Below, piece by piece: positions 22,662-35,631 of a stretch of DNA of 64,000 nt (position 1 is its first letter; each line of letters opens with the position of its first letter). The translations under genes and the position numbers were made by a program. The notes below the pieces were generated by a model. The model was given only the letters and a program-made list of their open reading frames with translations, did no database searches and was not told where the DNA came from. The DNA is from Paraphaeosphaeria minitans (lineage: Eukaryota > Ascomycota > Dothideomycetes > Pleosporales > Didymosphaeriaceae): assembly GCA_015832175.1 (NCBI GenBank), contig WJXW01000003.1, forward strand, positions 2,232,001-2,296,000. Reading direction: 5' to 3'.

Positions 22662-24542
22662 ATAAGTACTTTATAAACTCCTACCTCTTCTATAGCTTTA
22701 GGTGTCGCTAAGATTACTCCTATAAAGGATAGCAGTAAGGCGCATAAACCTAATTTCTACTTTAGTAAACAATCTTAAACTAACGTCTAGATTCTCTAGT
22801 TAGACCTCTACTTCTTTAACTTAAACAAACCCCTTAAAAATAAGAAGAAGGTTATCTTCGCAGTAACATACATACAAGGAGATATAGGATTATAGATTTA
22901 TCCCTACCTTAAAAAGTACCTAGGAATAGACTATAATAATAATAATAACAATTACGTAAACAAACACGCTAATACAGTTAATATTATTAAGAATTATAAT
23001 AACTTTAAGAAATGCCTTAAACAACTCTTTAGAATTGCTAACAAGAACTCTATTACAAAAGTAAAAATTTAGACTATAACTTAGAAATAATTAGTAGCTA
23101 AGTATATAGCTAAGTTTTGTAGATACGCTATACAACTTAACTAGGATAATAAATCTCTTTAGGATATATACAAATAAGGACTTAAATAGAAACTACGTAA
23201 GAAACTCTTACGTAGTAGTGCACAAATTGCTAACCTTAAAAAACTATATAAAGAAACTATTAGGATTAACAGAGAATAGTTTTTACTGCAATAAGAGCTC
23301 TACTAAAACCCTAGAGCAATAAGCTTTAGATAACTAGTAAAAATAGTTTATAAGAACCTTATTAGAATTATCTAAAGGCAATAGCTAAGGAACTACTAGA
23401 GATATAAACTAATAGAAGATGTCTAGTTTAACTACTTAAGCAAAGGAAAAAGAGAAAAGATAGGCCCTAAGTAGCCTAACAAACACGTCTCTAATAGAAG
23501 TTAATAACTAATAACTAAGACCTGTAAATACTTTATATATGGCAAACTAGGCTATATAGCCAGGAACTGTAGATTAAAGAACAAAGTCTATTAAACTAAG
23601 TTAATTATACTAACTATTAAGGACTAAGAACCTAATAAGGAATAGGAAGTTATTATAACGCTATTTAGTTACTAACGCATTACACTAGAATAAAGTAAGT
23701 AATTAGATTTACCTAACTTACAACTATACAAAGATCTAGAAGATAACTCTAACGTATACCACAACGCAGAAGACGTAGAAGAGATACTAAAATCTCCTAC
23801 TCCTTACCTATAAAGTAGGTAGGAAGAAGATAACCCTATGTTACCTAAGTATAAACTAAATATTTAGGACTATATAGAACCCTACTAGGCACTAAAAGGA
23901 ATACAACCCTATAAAAATAAAAAGTTAGACTATGTACTAAAGTACTACCTAGACTACTAAAATCCTATACACTAATTCTATATGTAAATATATTACGAAG
24001 AACCAACATACGCACAATATAAGGCAGAGAAAGAGGAGAATAAGAAATAACCTAGAAGGAAACTACACTATAGATAGATATGGACAAACTGCCCTATTGT
24101 AGCTTACAATAAACACCTCTAGAATAAATAATAAGTAAAATACTTTCTTTACCTCACGCTAAAGGGTAATAAATACTATAATATACTTATTAATAGAGAC
24201 TATATACAACTATACTAGTACACGTATCTAAACTAAGACTGTAAATACCACTACGTGGCCAAACACTTAGACAGCTTTATAAACTACCCTACGCAAAAAG
24301 TAATAATAGAGCTACTAATTTAACTAGTACACAGAAATAGTAACGACTATAGGAGGAAAAACAGAAGAACATCCTTATAGGAAGAAAAAGAAGATAATTT
24401 ACATAAGCTATATACTTAAAAATAATAATAAAAGCAGATGCTTAGAAACGCATACTAGGCACTAGAACTTAACTATAACCTACACGAACAGATGTCTTTT
24501 TTAGGCCTAAACTTAGACAAGAAAACGCCTTTATTAAATTAA
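22662..24542 (+). pseudogene. gag: gag of Gy1-G
   Basis: Colinear with gag of Gy1-A. Start codon ata at 22662 (mutated ATG), stop TAA ending at 24542. The knuckle at 23523-23571 reads with tgt first, then tac/tat for two Cys, tat for His, and tgt for the last Cys. Together with copy A this restores the CCHC pattern. Internal TAG/TAA at Gln/Trp positions. Confidence 0.82.
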
Positions 24543-27500
24543 ATACTATAGTAAGCACAGTATTAGTTAAGCTACTAGTATAGCTTAAAGGAATATAGGC
24601 TTAAGCTCTTATAGACTTAGAAGTAGAAAGGAACTTTATATCTTATTAGACAGTAAGATAAGCAGGACTTATAATATTAGAAAAAGAAGTACCCTATATT
24701 ATCTATATCGCGAATAGATCCCTAATGCCTAAGACACCTTAAATATACTAGGAGGTTACTACCACAATAACAGTCTAAGGACATAGAGAGGAACTTACCT
24801 TAGATATCTTACTAGAATCTAAGTATAAGTTAGTCTTAGGATTACTTTAGTTAATAATACACAACCCGCAGATTAACTAGGGTACAAAGAAAATATTATT
24901 TAAACGCTATAATTATATATTATAAGTAAAGCCTACGCATTAACTAAAAATAATAGTAGATAAGGGAGTTATTAATAATATAATACCGCGACAAATAGTT
25001 AAAAAACAAAAGCACACCTTAGTAAACGCTAGTAGGAACTACTAGATTAAGAAGTGTAAGAAGGAAAACAATAGTACACCCCTTACCTTACTAAGAGAGT
25101 ACAGGAAATAGACATATATATTTACAGAAAAGGAAGGAAAAGCAAACCTACTAGAACATTAACCCTAGGATCTTATAATAGACCTAAAAGAAGGGAAGAC
25201 GCCACCCTTTAGACTACTATATAGTAAGACAGGAGAAGAACTCCTTAAAGAACGTGATTTTATCAAAACAAACCTTAAGAAAGGATATATACAACTATTA
25301 AAGTTACTAGTAGTAAGCCCTTTTATGTTTATTAAGAAAAAGGATAGATTAGACAGACTATACGTTAACTACTAACTACTTAATAATATAACAATAAAGA
25401 ACCAATATCTACTACTAAATATTACAGAGTTATAAGATTAACTATCTTAAGCTAAGATATTTATAATAATAGATCTAAGAGACAGTTACCACTTTATACA
25501 AATTAAGAAAAGTAAAGAATAAAAAACAGTGTTTTAATTACACTATAGACTATTTAAGTATAAAGTTATGCCTTTTAGACTTATAAACGCACTAGTAGCT
25601 TTTATAGCACTTATTAACAATGTACTCTATAAACATCTAGACATATTTATTATCGCGTATATAGACGATATCCTCGTCTTTTCTAAAAACAAATTAGACC
25701 ACACTAAGCATATATAGACAGTACTAGAAGCACTAGACAGAGTATACCTTCGTATTAAACTTAAGAAATGTAAGTTTAACGTTAAATAACTTAAATTCCT
25801 AGAACACATTATTACTACAGAAGGAATCAAGATAGCACTAAGTAAAATTAAATGTATTAAAAACTAGCTAGTACTAAAAATAGCTAAGAACATCTAAAAA
25901 TTCTTAAAATTCTATAGATTTAATTAACAATTCATCCAAGATTACGCAAAGGTTACAATACCCTTAATAAATTTTATAAAGAAGGACATACCCTTTAAAT
26001 AGACAGATAAGTATAGAATATCATTCTAACTCCTTAAGACAGTATATATTATAGAACTTATCCTTATTTATTTTAGAAGTAATAAACCACTACGCTTTAA
26101 AATAGACGCTAGCGATCTTACGCTAGGCGCCTACACTAAATAAGAACATAATAGCAAATAGTACCTAATTACCTATTACTTATGTAAATTTAATAACACT
26201 AAAACACAATATAACGTACACAATAAAGAACTCTACGCTATTATTAAAGCTTTAAAGCACTAGAGAATTTACGCACTTAGTTACTTAACGCTAGAAATCT
26301 ATACAGATTACAAGAACCTTCTAAGGTTCACAACAACAAAAGAACTTACGCTATAATAACAAAGATAGTTATAAACCACTAGGCAGTACAAGTTTAAAAT
26401 CATCTATATAGCTAGGAAAGAAAATAGTAGAGTAGACACTCTTAGCTAACAAAGTAATCTAGTAAGAGAAAAAGTAAAAACCTTCTCCGCAATCCTTCGC
26501 AAAGCCAAAGATAGATCTCTAGAGCTAATAGTAGAACTAAATTAACTTTTAGTAATCCACTAAGAAGTTCTAGAACATCTACAGACTAAGATTATCTAAT
26601 AATACCATAATAACCCTATGTACGGACACCTAGGCATTATAAAAACAATAGAACTTATTTAAAGGAATTACACCTTTAAAGGAATTAAGAAAGCTATAAT
26701 AACTTATATCTACAAATATGTAGAATGCTAAAGAAATAAACATAGTACACATTTTAAATATAGAGAGATGTAAGTAATCAGAATACTAACAGCACTATAG
26801 AAAGACATTACTATAGATTTTGTTATAGAAATTCTAAACTCTAAGGATTTAATAACAGGAATTAAATACAACAGTATACTGGTAGTAGTCTGCTAACTAA
26901 CTAAGTATATTAAGCTTATTCTATGCCTTAAAAGAATAATAGCAAAGGAACTCACTTTTCTTATCTTAGACTAACTAATTAGACATTACAGAATTCTAAA
27001 AATAATTATTAGTAACAGAGATAAGCTCTTTACGTTAAATTATTAGACAACGCTTATAGCACTACTTAGAACAAAATAAAAGCTATTAATAGCTTACTAT
27101 CTATAAATAAACAGATAGACAGAACGTACAAACTAGACTATAGAAACGTACCTACGCATCTACTGCAACAGTTAGAAGAATAACTAGGTTTTATTACTAC
27201 TTATAGCACAGTTAGCCTATAATAACAAAGTATTAGTAGCATTAGGACATACACCACTCTATATAAACTACAGAAGACACCCACATCTCTTTAATTAATA
27301 ATTTCCTACAACAATCAAAGCAAAAGAAGCTATAGATATAGTAAAAAATATAAAGAAAATACACTAATAACTCTAAGAGAATCTTAAGAAAGCTTAGCAG
27401 TAATTAATTTTATACTAAAGCTAAAAACAAAAAATAGCACCTTAGCTAAAGAAGAGGGATAAAGTATATCTACTTACAAAGAACCTTTAAACTTAGAAAA

Positions 27501-27910
27501 AGAAACATAAGAAACTAAATTACATTAAGGTTAGACTATTTTACATTTCTAAGCAAATATTACTAGTAAACTATAAGTTAGAACTACTGCTAGATGCAAA
27601 GATACACCTAGTATTCCACGTATTACTACTAGAACTAGCAGACCCTAATACACCAGTTAAAACCACCTTCTACCACCAGACTAAGAAAGAAAACAAATTT
27701 AAGGTTAAAAGAATTCTAGAATATAATTAGTATAAAAACGCGTACCTTATTAAGTAGAAAAGTTACCTACACAGCAAAAACACTTAGGAACTAAAGAACT
27801 ACCTAAGAAACTGTTAATAAAAGATTAAAGAATTCTATTAACAGACTTACCTAAGATAGTAACGCTAAGGAATTATCCTAGAACTCTAGAGGCAGGTTGT
27901 CTATTACAAA
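24494..27910 (+). pseudogene. pol: pol of Gy1-G
   Basis: Protease motif LIDLEVERNF near 24608-24640 (family LIDSGAERNF). RT catalytic box as AYIDDILVF at 25655-25681, where Met is now Ile but both Asp remain. RNase H, HHCC integrase near 26590-26730, core motifs and an NRQTERTNQ-like block near 27110-27140, and a chromodomain near 27700-27830 follow in the order seen in Gy1-A. A plus/minus shadow frame at 25627-25830 on the opposite strand is not a gene. Inactive through many stops. Confidence 0.88.
24497..24503 (+). promoter_or_regulatory. -1 frameshift heptamer of Gy1-G
   Basis: T TTT TTA after gatgtc. Gag lies in the frame of 24542's stop and pol is -1 to it, as in copy A. Confidence 0.8.
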
Positions 27911-28369
27911 CTATATAAACGTGCTAAGTTTAGCCAGACTAGTAGGCTAAGTAGAATAGGCTAGGTTCTCCTCTAACTCTAACTCTATTAGCGCAGCACT
28001 CTCTACCGCAATAACCTCACTAGCACGCTTTTTATTCTACGCTAATTATTTTAATAACTAATCCTCTTTTATATACGCTATACATAGAGTTTTAAATACT
28101 ACGTTCTATTCTTTTTGCGCCTCTAACATTTACGCCTCTAATTTCTTCTTCTTAGTAATTAACTATAAGAACTTATTTTTAGTAATAGCTATATTACACT
28201 TTAAGCCTTATTTCTAACACTCACTATACTTCTCTAAGCTAATATAGACTTTGTAAACACAGAAATGCAACTTATAGAAGAAGCACTTTAACACTATAAC
28301 TACTCTGTAGTTTTTAATAGTAAAGATAAGGCTGTAATAACGCTTTGTACAATTATAGTTAGCAGGCAT
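27857..28369 (-). pseudogene. Antisense Zn2Cys6-like frame of Gy1-G
   Basis: Starts at the ATG complementary to cat 28367-28369, 38 bases from the 3' LTR as in copies A and K. This copy keeps the His codon and a different subset of cysteines (KLHFCV, SEC, LKC), which helps define the ancestral C-x2-C-x6-C-x8-C-x2-C-x6-C spacing. Lys-rich coiled-coil-like part downstream. Broken by stops. Confidence 0.6.
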
Positions 28370-28406
28370 AATTCTTTAGGACGAAGAATAGAAAAGGAGG
28401 GAATAA

Positions 28407-28817
28407 TATTATATACTAAATAACAACGTAGGACTTAGGCGCTTATAAAGGTGTAATAAAGTAGCAATAGAGTTATAAACGTAATAAAGAGACGCTAAGT
28501 AACTTAGATTAGGTCACGTAATATACTTAGTTACTTAGCAGCACTAAGTAGTAGAGCTAGTTACGTAAAGTGCTTAGTTACTTAGTAGCACTAAGCAGCA
28601 GAGCAGCCTTAGTATATAGAAATGCAAGAATAGGCTCTCTATACTTATGTTTAATCTGTTTATTAATCTATTGTTTAGATTCTAGCAGACCAAATTATTA
28701 ACTTATTACACTTTACAAGATACTATCGTATTAACAAGACCTTCCACCTTCTGTAAGTACTCCTGCCTAAGAACCAACCTTAACCCTTTAGGACTAGCTA
28801 CCCTCTTGGATTTAACA
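28407..28817 (+). repeat. 3' LTR of Gy1-G
   Basis: 411 bp, tattatata to ggatttaaca, preceded by the polypurine run gaaaaggaggga. Confidence 0.93.
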
Positions 28818-28822
28818 TTACA

Positions 28823-31007
28823 ATCCTAAAAAACACGTCGCATAATTAAACTAGTAATAACTAAATGTAAACACGTCGCATAATTAAACTAGCGACACAC
28901 TAATATAGTCTAGTTATATAATTTAATAAGATAATAACATAGCACTAGGACTAGGAGACTTCCTAAAGGAATCTATATAAGAAGGAATTACATAATAAGC
29001 TACTTAGGAGGATAACTTAGAATAGCTTTAATAAGTAGAGAAAGTAATAAATATTAAAGCTATTACCTTAAGAGGAGAGATCGCACAAAAGTACTAGGTA
29101 GATAGAGTAGATTTACACAGCTACCTACCCCCTTCTCTAAAACAGCTAAACACTTATATAGTATATATAATTGCGTAATATTATATAAGTAGCCTTAAAG
29201 GTAAAGAGGTAATCTCTTCTTTTACTAAAGATTTTAATAACTAGAAGGAAAAAACTTTTAATAAGATTAGTTATATAGTAAGAAGAGAGCTTATTACTTT
29301 TCTTATAAAAAAAGGCTTTGTTGCTACTAATACTATAATAAAGGACACCTATATAAAGAAACTCTTTAAACTATTATAGCTTAACTATAAGCTATAGACC
29401 CTTTACATAATAATGCTGTAACTGTAACCTAAACTACTTTACACAATTCTAATAATGTAACTTACACTATTTGTAGGTAATATATATATATATATAGAGT
29501 ATAGCTAGGGCCTATCCCTATACGTGTAAGGACAGAGACACTATATATAGAGCTACACTAGTGGTAGTAGCCTAAAACCTAGACTGCTTTTGCCTAATAA
29601 ACTACATTGTATAAAGAGGCTAGACACTCCTAGTCTCCTTAATAACTAGGAAATTATGCTTATATCTAGCTAGATAAGATTATCCTCTTTTAGAAGGCTT
29701 AGAGTAAAGAGAATAACTACACTAGTAGGCTATATAATATCCTAGCAGACAAGACAAAAGTTTTTAGAGAACTATGCTATAGGCTAGGTATACTATAGGA
29801 CTAGTATATAAATATCTTCCTAGGAATCCTTTCTAATCGTGCGAGCACCTACTACCTACACAATATTAGACTAGGACTTCTATAGGATAAATTATACAAT
29901 AGACTAAATAGGCACTTTAACACTAGTGTTAATTATAATTAGTACTAGACAGACTAGACCACTCTTACCTTTAAACGCTATAAAAGGGATAATCTAGCTA
30001 CTATATCGCATAAGGCCCTAGAAGTAATAATTAATAAGCTTACTTTAGCCTAAAGAGCTCTTAGACAAGGCTTTAGTAGTAAACTATAACTATACACTAC
30101 TATTATATAAGTATACTGCGGCTATCCTAACTTTAAATAAGCTATATTTAACCCTAAAAATATAGTAGAAGGCCTACTTAGCGACCTTCGTGCGTTACTC
30201 TAAGTTACTAAAGATAGGAAGAAGTTATAGTTCTTTTAAGATAGTAAAGAGGTGTACTACACTAATTAATAATACAATAATCCTAATTATATAAGAGGAT
30301 CTAGCCCCTCTAGAGGCAGATTAACCTTTAGACTAAAAGAAAGAGGTAACTTTAGAAGTTTAAGCTCTTACATAAAGTAGAAATACTTTATATACTATAA
30401 AAAAGGATGCTAGTCTACTAACTATCTACTAAAGGATACCTAGCAAGCTAGAAGGTAATACATATTATTATACGCTAACTTCTATAAATATAAACCCTTT
30501 ACTATAAATATATAAGCATATATTCTTAACTTTAAAGGAGAGCTAGAGGATAAAACCTATCGCATAAAAAAGAAGGACGATAAACAAGACTAATAGAGTA
30601 ATAAAGAAGAAGTATAAAAGGCTACCTTATATTTTACTTCTACTGTATACCTTTATCGTATAACTAGGAGCGATTCTTCTATACCTACTTACTAAGACCT
30701 AGCGCTAAGTATTATATTACTTAACACTCTACCTTCTATTTATATATAAGATATATGCCTAGAAAGAGCCTTATTATATAATGCGACTCTACTACTATAT
30801 AAAGGGGTAGCGTAAGAACTAAGTAGGTTAGCTATTACTACCTATTTACATAAGAGTAGGTATAAATAGGACCTCTACTATATAGTAAAACTACACCTAC
30901 CTCATAACCTATTCTAATAGGGGAAGGCTAACTATATAGATAGAGAAAGATAGGAAAGGGAAAGTATATAATAGATATAAGCTATTATATAAAAGAAAAG
31001 TTGCTAG
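28823..31007 (+). pseudogene. gag: gag-like gene of Cop2-F1
   Basis: The largest non-Gy1 part of F1. A Gag-like frame begins near 28930 (LGLGDFLKESI) and continues through helical segments such as LRGEIAQKY and SFTKDFNN..KEK. A knuckle of the copia type lies at about 30384-30430: Cys (tac), Cys (tat), then KKGCWSTNH with tag for Trp and tat for His. Further sequence to 31007 shows no protease, integrase or RT motif. Frame shifts or indels are likely, since the reading does not stay in one frame. A tandem start-region repeat (aacacgtcgcataattaaac) occurs at 28832 and 28870. Confidence 0.6.
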
Positions 31008-31319
31008 TGTGTATATAGTTTATTATATAAATAGCACTAAGTAAAATAGGGGCCTACCTACCTATAAGGACCCGCATAAGGACCCCCTGCTTAGGTTAGC
31101 GCTAAGAGGCAGAGACTTTATAAGGCCCTACCTACCTATAAGGACCTACACAAGGACCCCCTGCTTAGGTTAGCGCTAAGAGGTAGAGACTTTATAAGGT
31201 CCTTAGTGCCCCTTTGTACAATAGACTAGACGTAATTAATTAAACCTACTTCTTATCCTTTGTACAATAGTATACTATTAACCCTTAAATGCTTAATTGC
31301 AGATTAAGCCAAACCAACA
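31008..31319 (+). repeat. 3' LTR of Cop2-F1
   Basis: 312 bp, tgtgtata to aaccaaca; paired with 21704-22015. The sequence before it (aaaagaaaagttgctag) is shared with F2, confirming that this is an internal boundary of the element. Confidence 0.9.
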
Positions 31320-32852
31320 AATATAATATTTATATAAAAGCCTTCTACTACTCTTACTCCTTAGAGTAGTAGATCTTCTATAAATCTCTTATTTTTCCTA
31401 TGTAAAGCGTTCTTAATTAGTCTATTACTAATTCCTAAAATTAGGAGGCTTTGTGTACCTACCTCTACACTCTTGTTTAATAATTAAAACGTCCTAGGAA
31501 TAAGTCTTTTATAATTGTTAACTAGGTGAACTGCTATAGCACTATCTAGTATTATATATTCTAATAGAGGATAAGCGTTAGAATGTAGAGTAGAGTAGAC
31601 ACCTAATGCTCTATTATCTATAGGCAGATTAAATGGGTTTAGTAGAGTAGTAGTAATACTACTAGGATACTTAATAGTCTTAGTAGAGGATTTTTTTTAT
31701 TCTATCCTGCCTTCGTGATCGCATTATAAAGGTTTAACCACTTAGACTACTTAAGTTAATTAAGAATTTCTAATTTTTCTTTATTATTAAGATTAAATAA
31801 CAATGTTCTATTCTAAGGTAATCTAGCTATCGCAGTTTAAAGTCTTCGGCACTTTATTAGTTTCCACCTATAAGTATAGGGCTTATAGGGACAGTTTGGT
31901 TGTTTCTTTGTCTAATTAGATAAACTAGAACTATTAGAGTTAGTAGATTATTTTAATAATCTATTAAAAATGGCAAATACCCTACTTGTTTTATTAGAAC
32001 TAGATTAGATTAAATACTTCTAGATAAGCGCTAAAAATACCTTCCCTAGATTATCTAGCGTAATCTAATTCTATCCTAGTGTCTTATTCTAGATTAGCTA
32101 TTAGTTTATTAATTAGGCCTAATTTAGTGCTATACGCGCGGCGATTATATCTAGGAAATCTTAAGTAGTAAGCAGTCCACTAATTTCGCTAATTAAGTAG
32201 GTCTTCGCTTTTTAATAGAGGAGCTACCACTTTTTAAACTAGGTCTTAGGACTTTATCTTACCTACTTGGCCCTCTTAAGATAAGCGCGGTATAAAGCTT
32301 AAATATTATTCTATATAGCTCCTTTATTTAGTGCGAGATCTTCCTTTAAGAGTTAAATTAGGGACTAAAGCGTAGTATAGCGTGTATTAACTAGAGTAAT
32401 TATGGCAGGAGTAAGTAGATTAGGCAATACTATAGCGTTTACCTAAGTCTAGAGATTTTATATCTTAGTATAGTCTGCTTACTAGTCTAAAACTACTACT
32501 CTATATTCTACTATTTATAAAGAAAAGCTCTCCTTATCTATTTTATACTTAGTAAGCTCTGCTTTGTATAATTAAATACTTACTATAGAGGCTGTATCTG
32601 TAATTAGTAATAGTTTCTATAGGAGCGGAGGTTGTTCTAGCTTTGCGTAATTAATTACTAAAGCGTTAATCGCCTTTAGGTTAATTTAGTTCTAGATTCC
32701 TTTTAAGTTTACTTAGAATTAAAGCTAGACAAACTAGTAGGGCTAGCTAGCGCGATTAATAAGCTATACTTCTACTATTTTAATAATTTTTATAATTAGA
32801 AATAGAGGGGTTGTATCGTAGAGAGGTTCTAAATAGAGTGTTATATAATAAT
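31320..32852 (-). pseudogene. gag and protease region of Cop1-C, interrupted
   Basis: The part of Cop1-C between its leader and integrase, read on the minus strand, so gag and protease are expected here. I see a short Cys/Tyr-rich cluster near 31850-31890 on the minus strand (NCPYKPYTYRW) that may be a decayed knuckle. No protease motif was recognised with confidence. Cut at 32852 by Gy3-I1. Confidence 0.5.
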
Positions 32853-33064
32853 TATTACGAGTTAGGCATAAGCAATGTAGCTTCAGCTTTAGATGTGAAA
32901 CAATAGTGGATTGTATAGTAGGATATAGGATAGAGGATAGACGAATCGCTGCCAGATTACTCTGTTAGCGATAGAACTATATAGCCTTAGATTAGGTAAT
33001 CTCCACCTATATCTAGCTAGCCCTTACTATTCTAGCGCCTAGCTAAGTACCTAGAGTTCTAATA
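32853..33064 (-). repeat. 3' LTR of Gy3-I1
   Basis: 212 bp. The plus strand reads tattacgag to ttctaata, the complement of an LTR starting TGTTAGAAC and ending CTCCTAACA. Next to it lies atccccctttaaggg, the complement of a polypurine tract. Confidence 0.92.
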
Positions 33065-33856
33065 TTATCCCCCTTTAAGGGATCTCTTGTCCTAAGAGTA
33101 AAGTATTTAGTAAGTCCCTTTACTATTTATTACTATTAGTCCTTTATTAGCACTAACTAGCTCTACTAGTATCTAGTAGTTAGCGTAGGTCCTTAACTAT
33201 CCCTGCTTCTTAAACTTAGCAGTAAGCCTAATATTAGAGGATCTAAAAGGTTCTACTGTTTTTAAGATAGCTTAATTATAGACAATAAATAGAATTATGT
33301 TCTAGTTTATTTCTATTTATACTATTTTATTCTAGATAGTGCCTAAATTGTTATAATAGATTTATGCGGCACTTAGGCGCCCCTTATGTTAGATTATAAC
33401 TATTTTTGCCTAAGTAAGGTAAGATATCGCTATCTGCGCTAGTATAGCACGTAACTACGCTAGTAACTAGCGTCTTAGCAGTAGGGTAGTTATTCTATTA
33501 CCTAGGGCTCTGAGACCTATTCTCTACTAATATTTTCTTATAGTAAGTAATATTATACAGCCCTTAGATTAGCGTATTCTGGCGTAACTTAGTACTAACT
33601 GTACTAAAGAGTTACACGCTGTACCTTTTTAGTATATATTTAATACTTTTTGTATATTTTTAATAATTATTAACACTAATTAGCACTAATACGCAACAAT
33701 TAGTATTAGTTAGCACTAATTAGCACAAATTAGTACTAATTGTTATAAATTATAATAGCTCTACCTAAGAAGCGCTCTCTTCGCGACTATTATATTAATG
33801 TAATTAAGACTAACAGACTTTGTACTAAAATACTATATATTAGATATATTAGAATT
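33065..33856 (-). other. 3' internal part of Gy3-I1, with motif cluster
   Basis: No recognised domain. From 33663 to 33745 lies a dense cluster of the motif ttagcactaatta and close variants. The same segment occurs at 61920-62700 in Gy3-I2. Confidence 0.5.
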
Positions 33857-34435
33857 ATGGCAAAGCGTAGTATCCTAGAATTAGATACTGTATGCGTAAT
33901 AGACCTAAATAATAATAAATAGGAATTATTGTAATTTAAAGGTTACTACTATAAGGAATATAGTAATTATTTAGATAAGGGCACCTTATACTTTATAGTA
34001 AGTTACTTTCTAGCGTTATTTAGCTCTATTTAGCACTATTAGGTACTAATAGCCGCATATAGCCCCTATTTAAGGTACTTAGGCTCTTTAAGACCCTTAA
34101 AGTCTATCTTAGGTCTATTCTAGGAATAGATGTCTAAGCCTTAATCGCGGCGTCTAAGGAAGCTAATACTACAGCCTAAGTGTCCTATAAAGCTACTAAA
34201 GAGAAATATAAGGTCTAGTGTAAGAACCTAAAGTATATTATAGCTCTAGCTAATCTTACTAAAGGCTAATTATAACTTATAGCTAAACCTATTACCCCTT
34301 TATTATAGAATAAGGAGAACGCGCTCCTTAAAGTGCAAAAGCTAAAAATAGAGGCTAATAAGAAAGTAAAAGCTACAGCTGCACGCATTATAGTAGAGCT
34401 AAATAAGTATAAGTACTATTTAGTGTAATTTAGCA
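33857..34435 (+). pseudogene. Antisense accessory frame of Gy3-I1, block 1
   Basis: Opposite strand to gag-pol. Starts at ATG 33857-33859 and reads MAKRSILELDTVCVIDLNNN and on to a GTLYF segment near 33985. It then meets a cluster of tagcact motifs (33995-34050) flanked by gtaagt on the left, which could be an intron. The following frame (LIAASKEANTT, KEKYKV, then a Lys/Glu/Ala-rich stretch to 34430) looks like a coiled coil. In Gy3-I2 the same frame is present but its ATG is now ATA. No family was recognised. Confidence 0.5.
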
Positions 34436-34715
34436 CAAATTAGCGCTAATTAGTATATAGGAACTTACGTAGGTACGTTAAGAAGTTCTAGGCCTATAAT
34501 AGGGCCTTTATGCTTAAAGATAAGTGCGCTAACTCTAGTATACTCCTATATAGTTTTTCTCGCTCTAGAAAGGCGCTTAAAGCTAAGGCTTGTCGCATTA
34601 AGCGTAAAATAGAGTTAGAAAATAAGGTAATCTCCCTATATAAGGCTAAGGCTCTAGTATAGATACACTATAGTACTATTTAGAGTAAGTTAGCACTAAC
34701 TAGCGTAATAGGTCT
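34436..34715 (+). pseudogene. Antisense accessory frame of Gy3-I1, block 2
   Basis: After a second motif cluster (34427-34460) a basic stretch follows on the same strand: AYNRAFMLKDKCANSS, then SRSRKALKAKACRIKRKIELENK near 34555-34625. It ends in another cluster (34670-34715) that starts gtaagttagcactaac, resembling a 5' splice site plus branch point. It may be an exon continuing block 1. Function unknown. Confidence 0.4.
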
Positions 34716-35631
34716 CTAGCTATCTTTACGTAACTGTCTTAACTAGTCTTAATGTTTTTTTAGTAGAAACTACTATAGCTAATACTAAAGCCTAACTAGA
34801 AGCCGCTTATAGGGACGCTAAAGTTATATCTACGCTAGCTACTCCTATTTTAGCGCATTATGGCGTAAGGAGGCATAACCTAAACTTATCTACTATTTCT
34901 AAGCCCCTAGTAGACTTCCTACCTATTAATAGTACTAATACAGAGAAGTTGGCGTACTTTAATTACCATTTTATAACTTCTTTTTATACTAAAGGCCTAG
35001 CGACTTAAAGTAGCTCTAATAAGAGTTATTAGAATTAATTATTTAAATAAGGAGGTAATATAGCACCATACGGCCTAAATAGGTATAATACAGCATAGTA
35101 TAGCATGAATTAGCGTGAATAGGAACATAATAGCAGAATTTAGCGATAATAGTAATAATCTAGCGTTAGTTAATTTTGAATAGTATATTTGCCTAGCTTT
35201 TTAGGCTATTGCCCACAAATAGGCGACATTTTAACGTAGGTTCCTATTTTAGTTAGTTATTAACCCTGTTTTAGGCAATAAGAGGCTTTCTGCCTTATAA
35301 TAATATAATTTAATCTAGATTGTACCAAATTATACTAATATGTACTAGATTATACCAGAATTACAATGTTACTAATATTATCCTTATCCTTTACTAATTT
35401 TAAAGGGTGTTGCATATACTAATTAGTATTCCTATACTTATTAAAATACCCTGCCTAACTGGCTAACTATCCACTAAACTCCCTATAGGAGACACGTGGG
35501 GTTTTTAAAAGAATAAAAGGGTCTATAGTATTTAATTGCAAGTTAATGTTCGCATATTATACTAAATTAGGACATTTTGTGCTAGGTAAGTCTAACTTAA
35601 ACTAACCTTTTTATATAGGTTCTTAGCGTTT
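34716..35631 (-). other. Region between accessory frame and pol in Gy3-I1
   Basis: No gene recognised. It holds two more clusters of the short motif family, at 35040-35170 and 35290-35350, and aligns with 60160-61065 of Gy3-I2. Confidence 0.45.

Larger units (their letters stand above)
22234..28817 (+). mobile_element. Gy1-G: full-length chromovirus copy
   Basis: 6584 bp, 411 bp LTRs, flanked by ttaca (22229-22233 and 28818-28822), inserted in the leader of Cop2-F1. Colinear with Gy1-A over its whole length. F2 supplies the empty site. The outer end of its 3' LTR keeps more CpA/TpG pairs than the same part of its 5' LTR. Confidence 0.95.
21704..31319 (+). mobile_element. Cop2-F1: gag-only LTR element, split by Gy1-G
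   Basis: 312 bp LTRs at 21704-22015 and 31008-31319. The duplication is aatac (21699-21703) and aatat (31320-31324), differing by one C-to-T change before A. Its own sequence is about 3.0 kb (21704-22233 and 28823-31319); the rest is Gy1-G. The internal part encodes a Gag-like protein with a Cys-rich knuckle and no protease, integrase or RT that I can see, so it probably depended on a partner. A second copy is F2 and a solo LTR lies at 53488. Confidence 0.88.

Noticed and set aside
25627..25830. Minus-strand open frame of 67 codons
   Set aside because: It is the exact antisense shadow of the reverse transcriptase core of Gy1-G.
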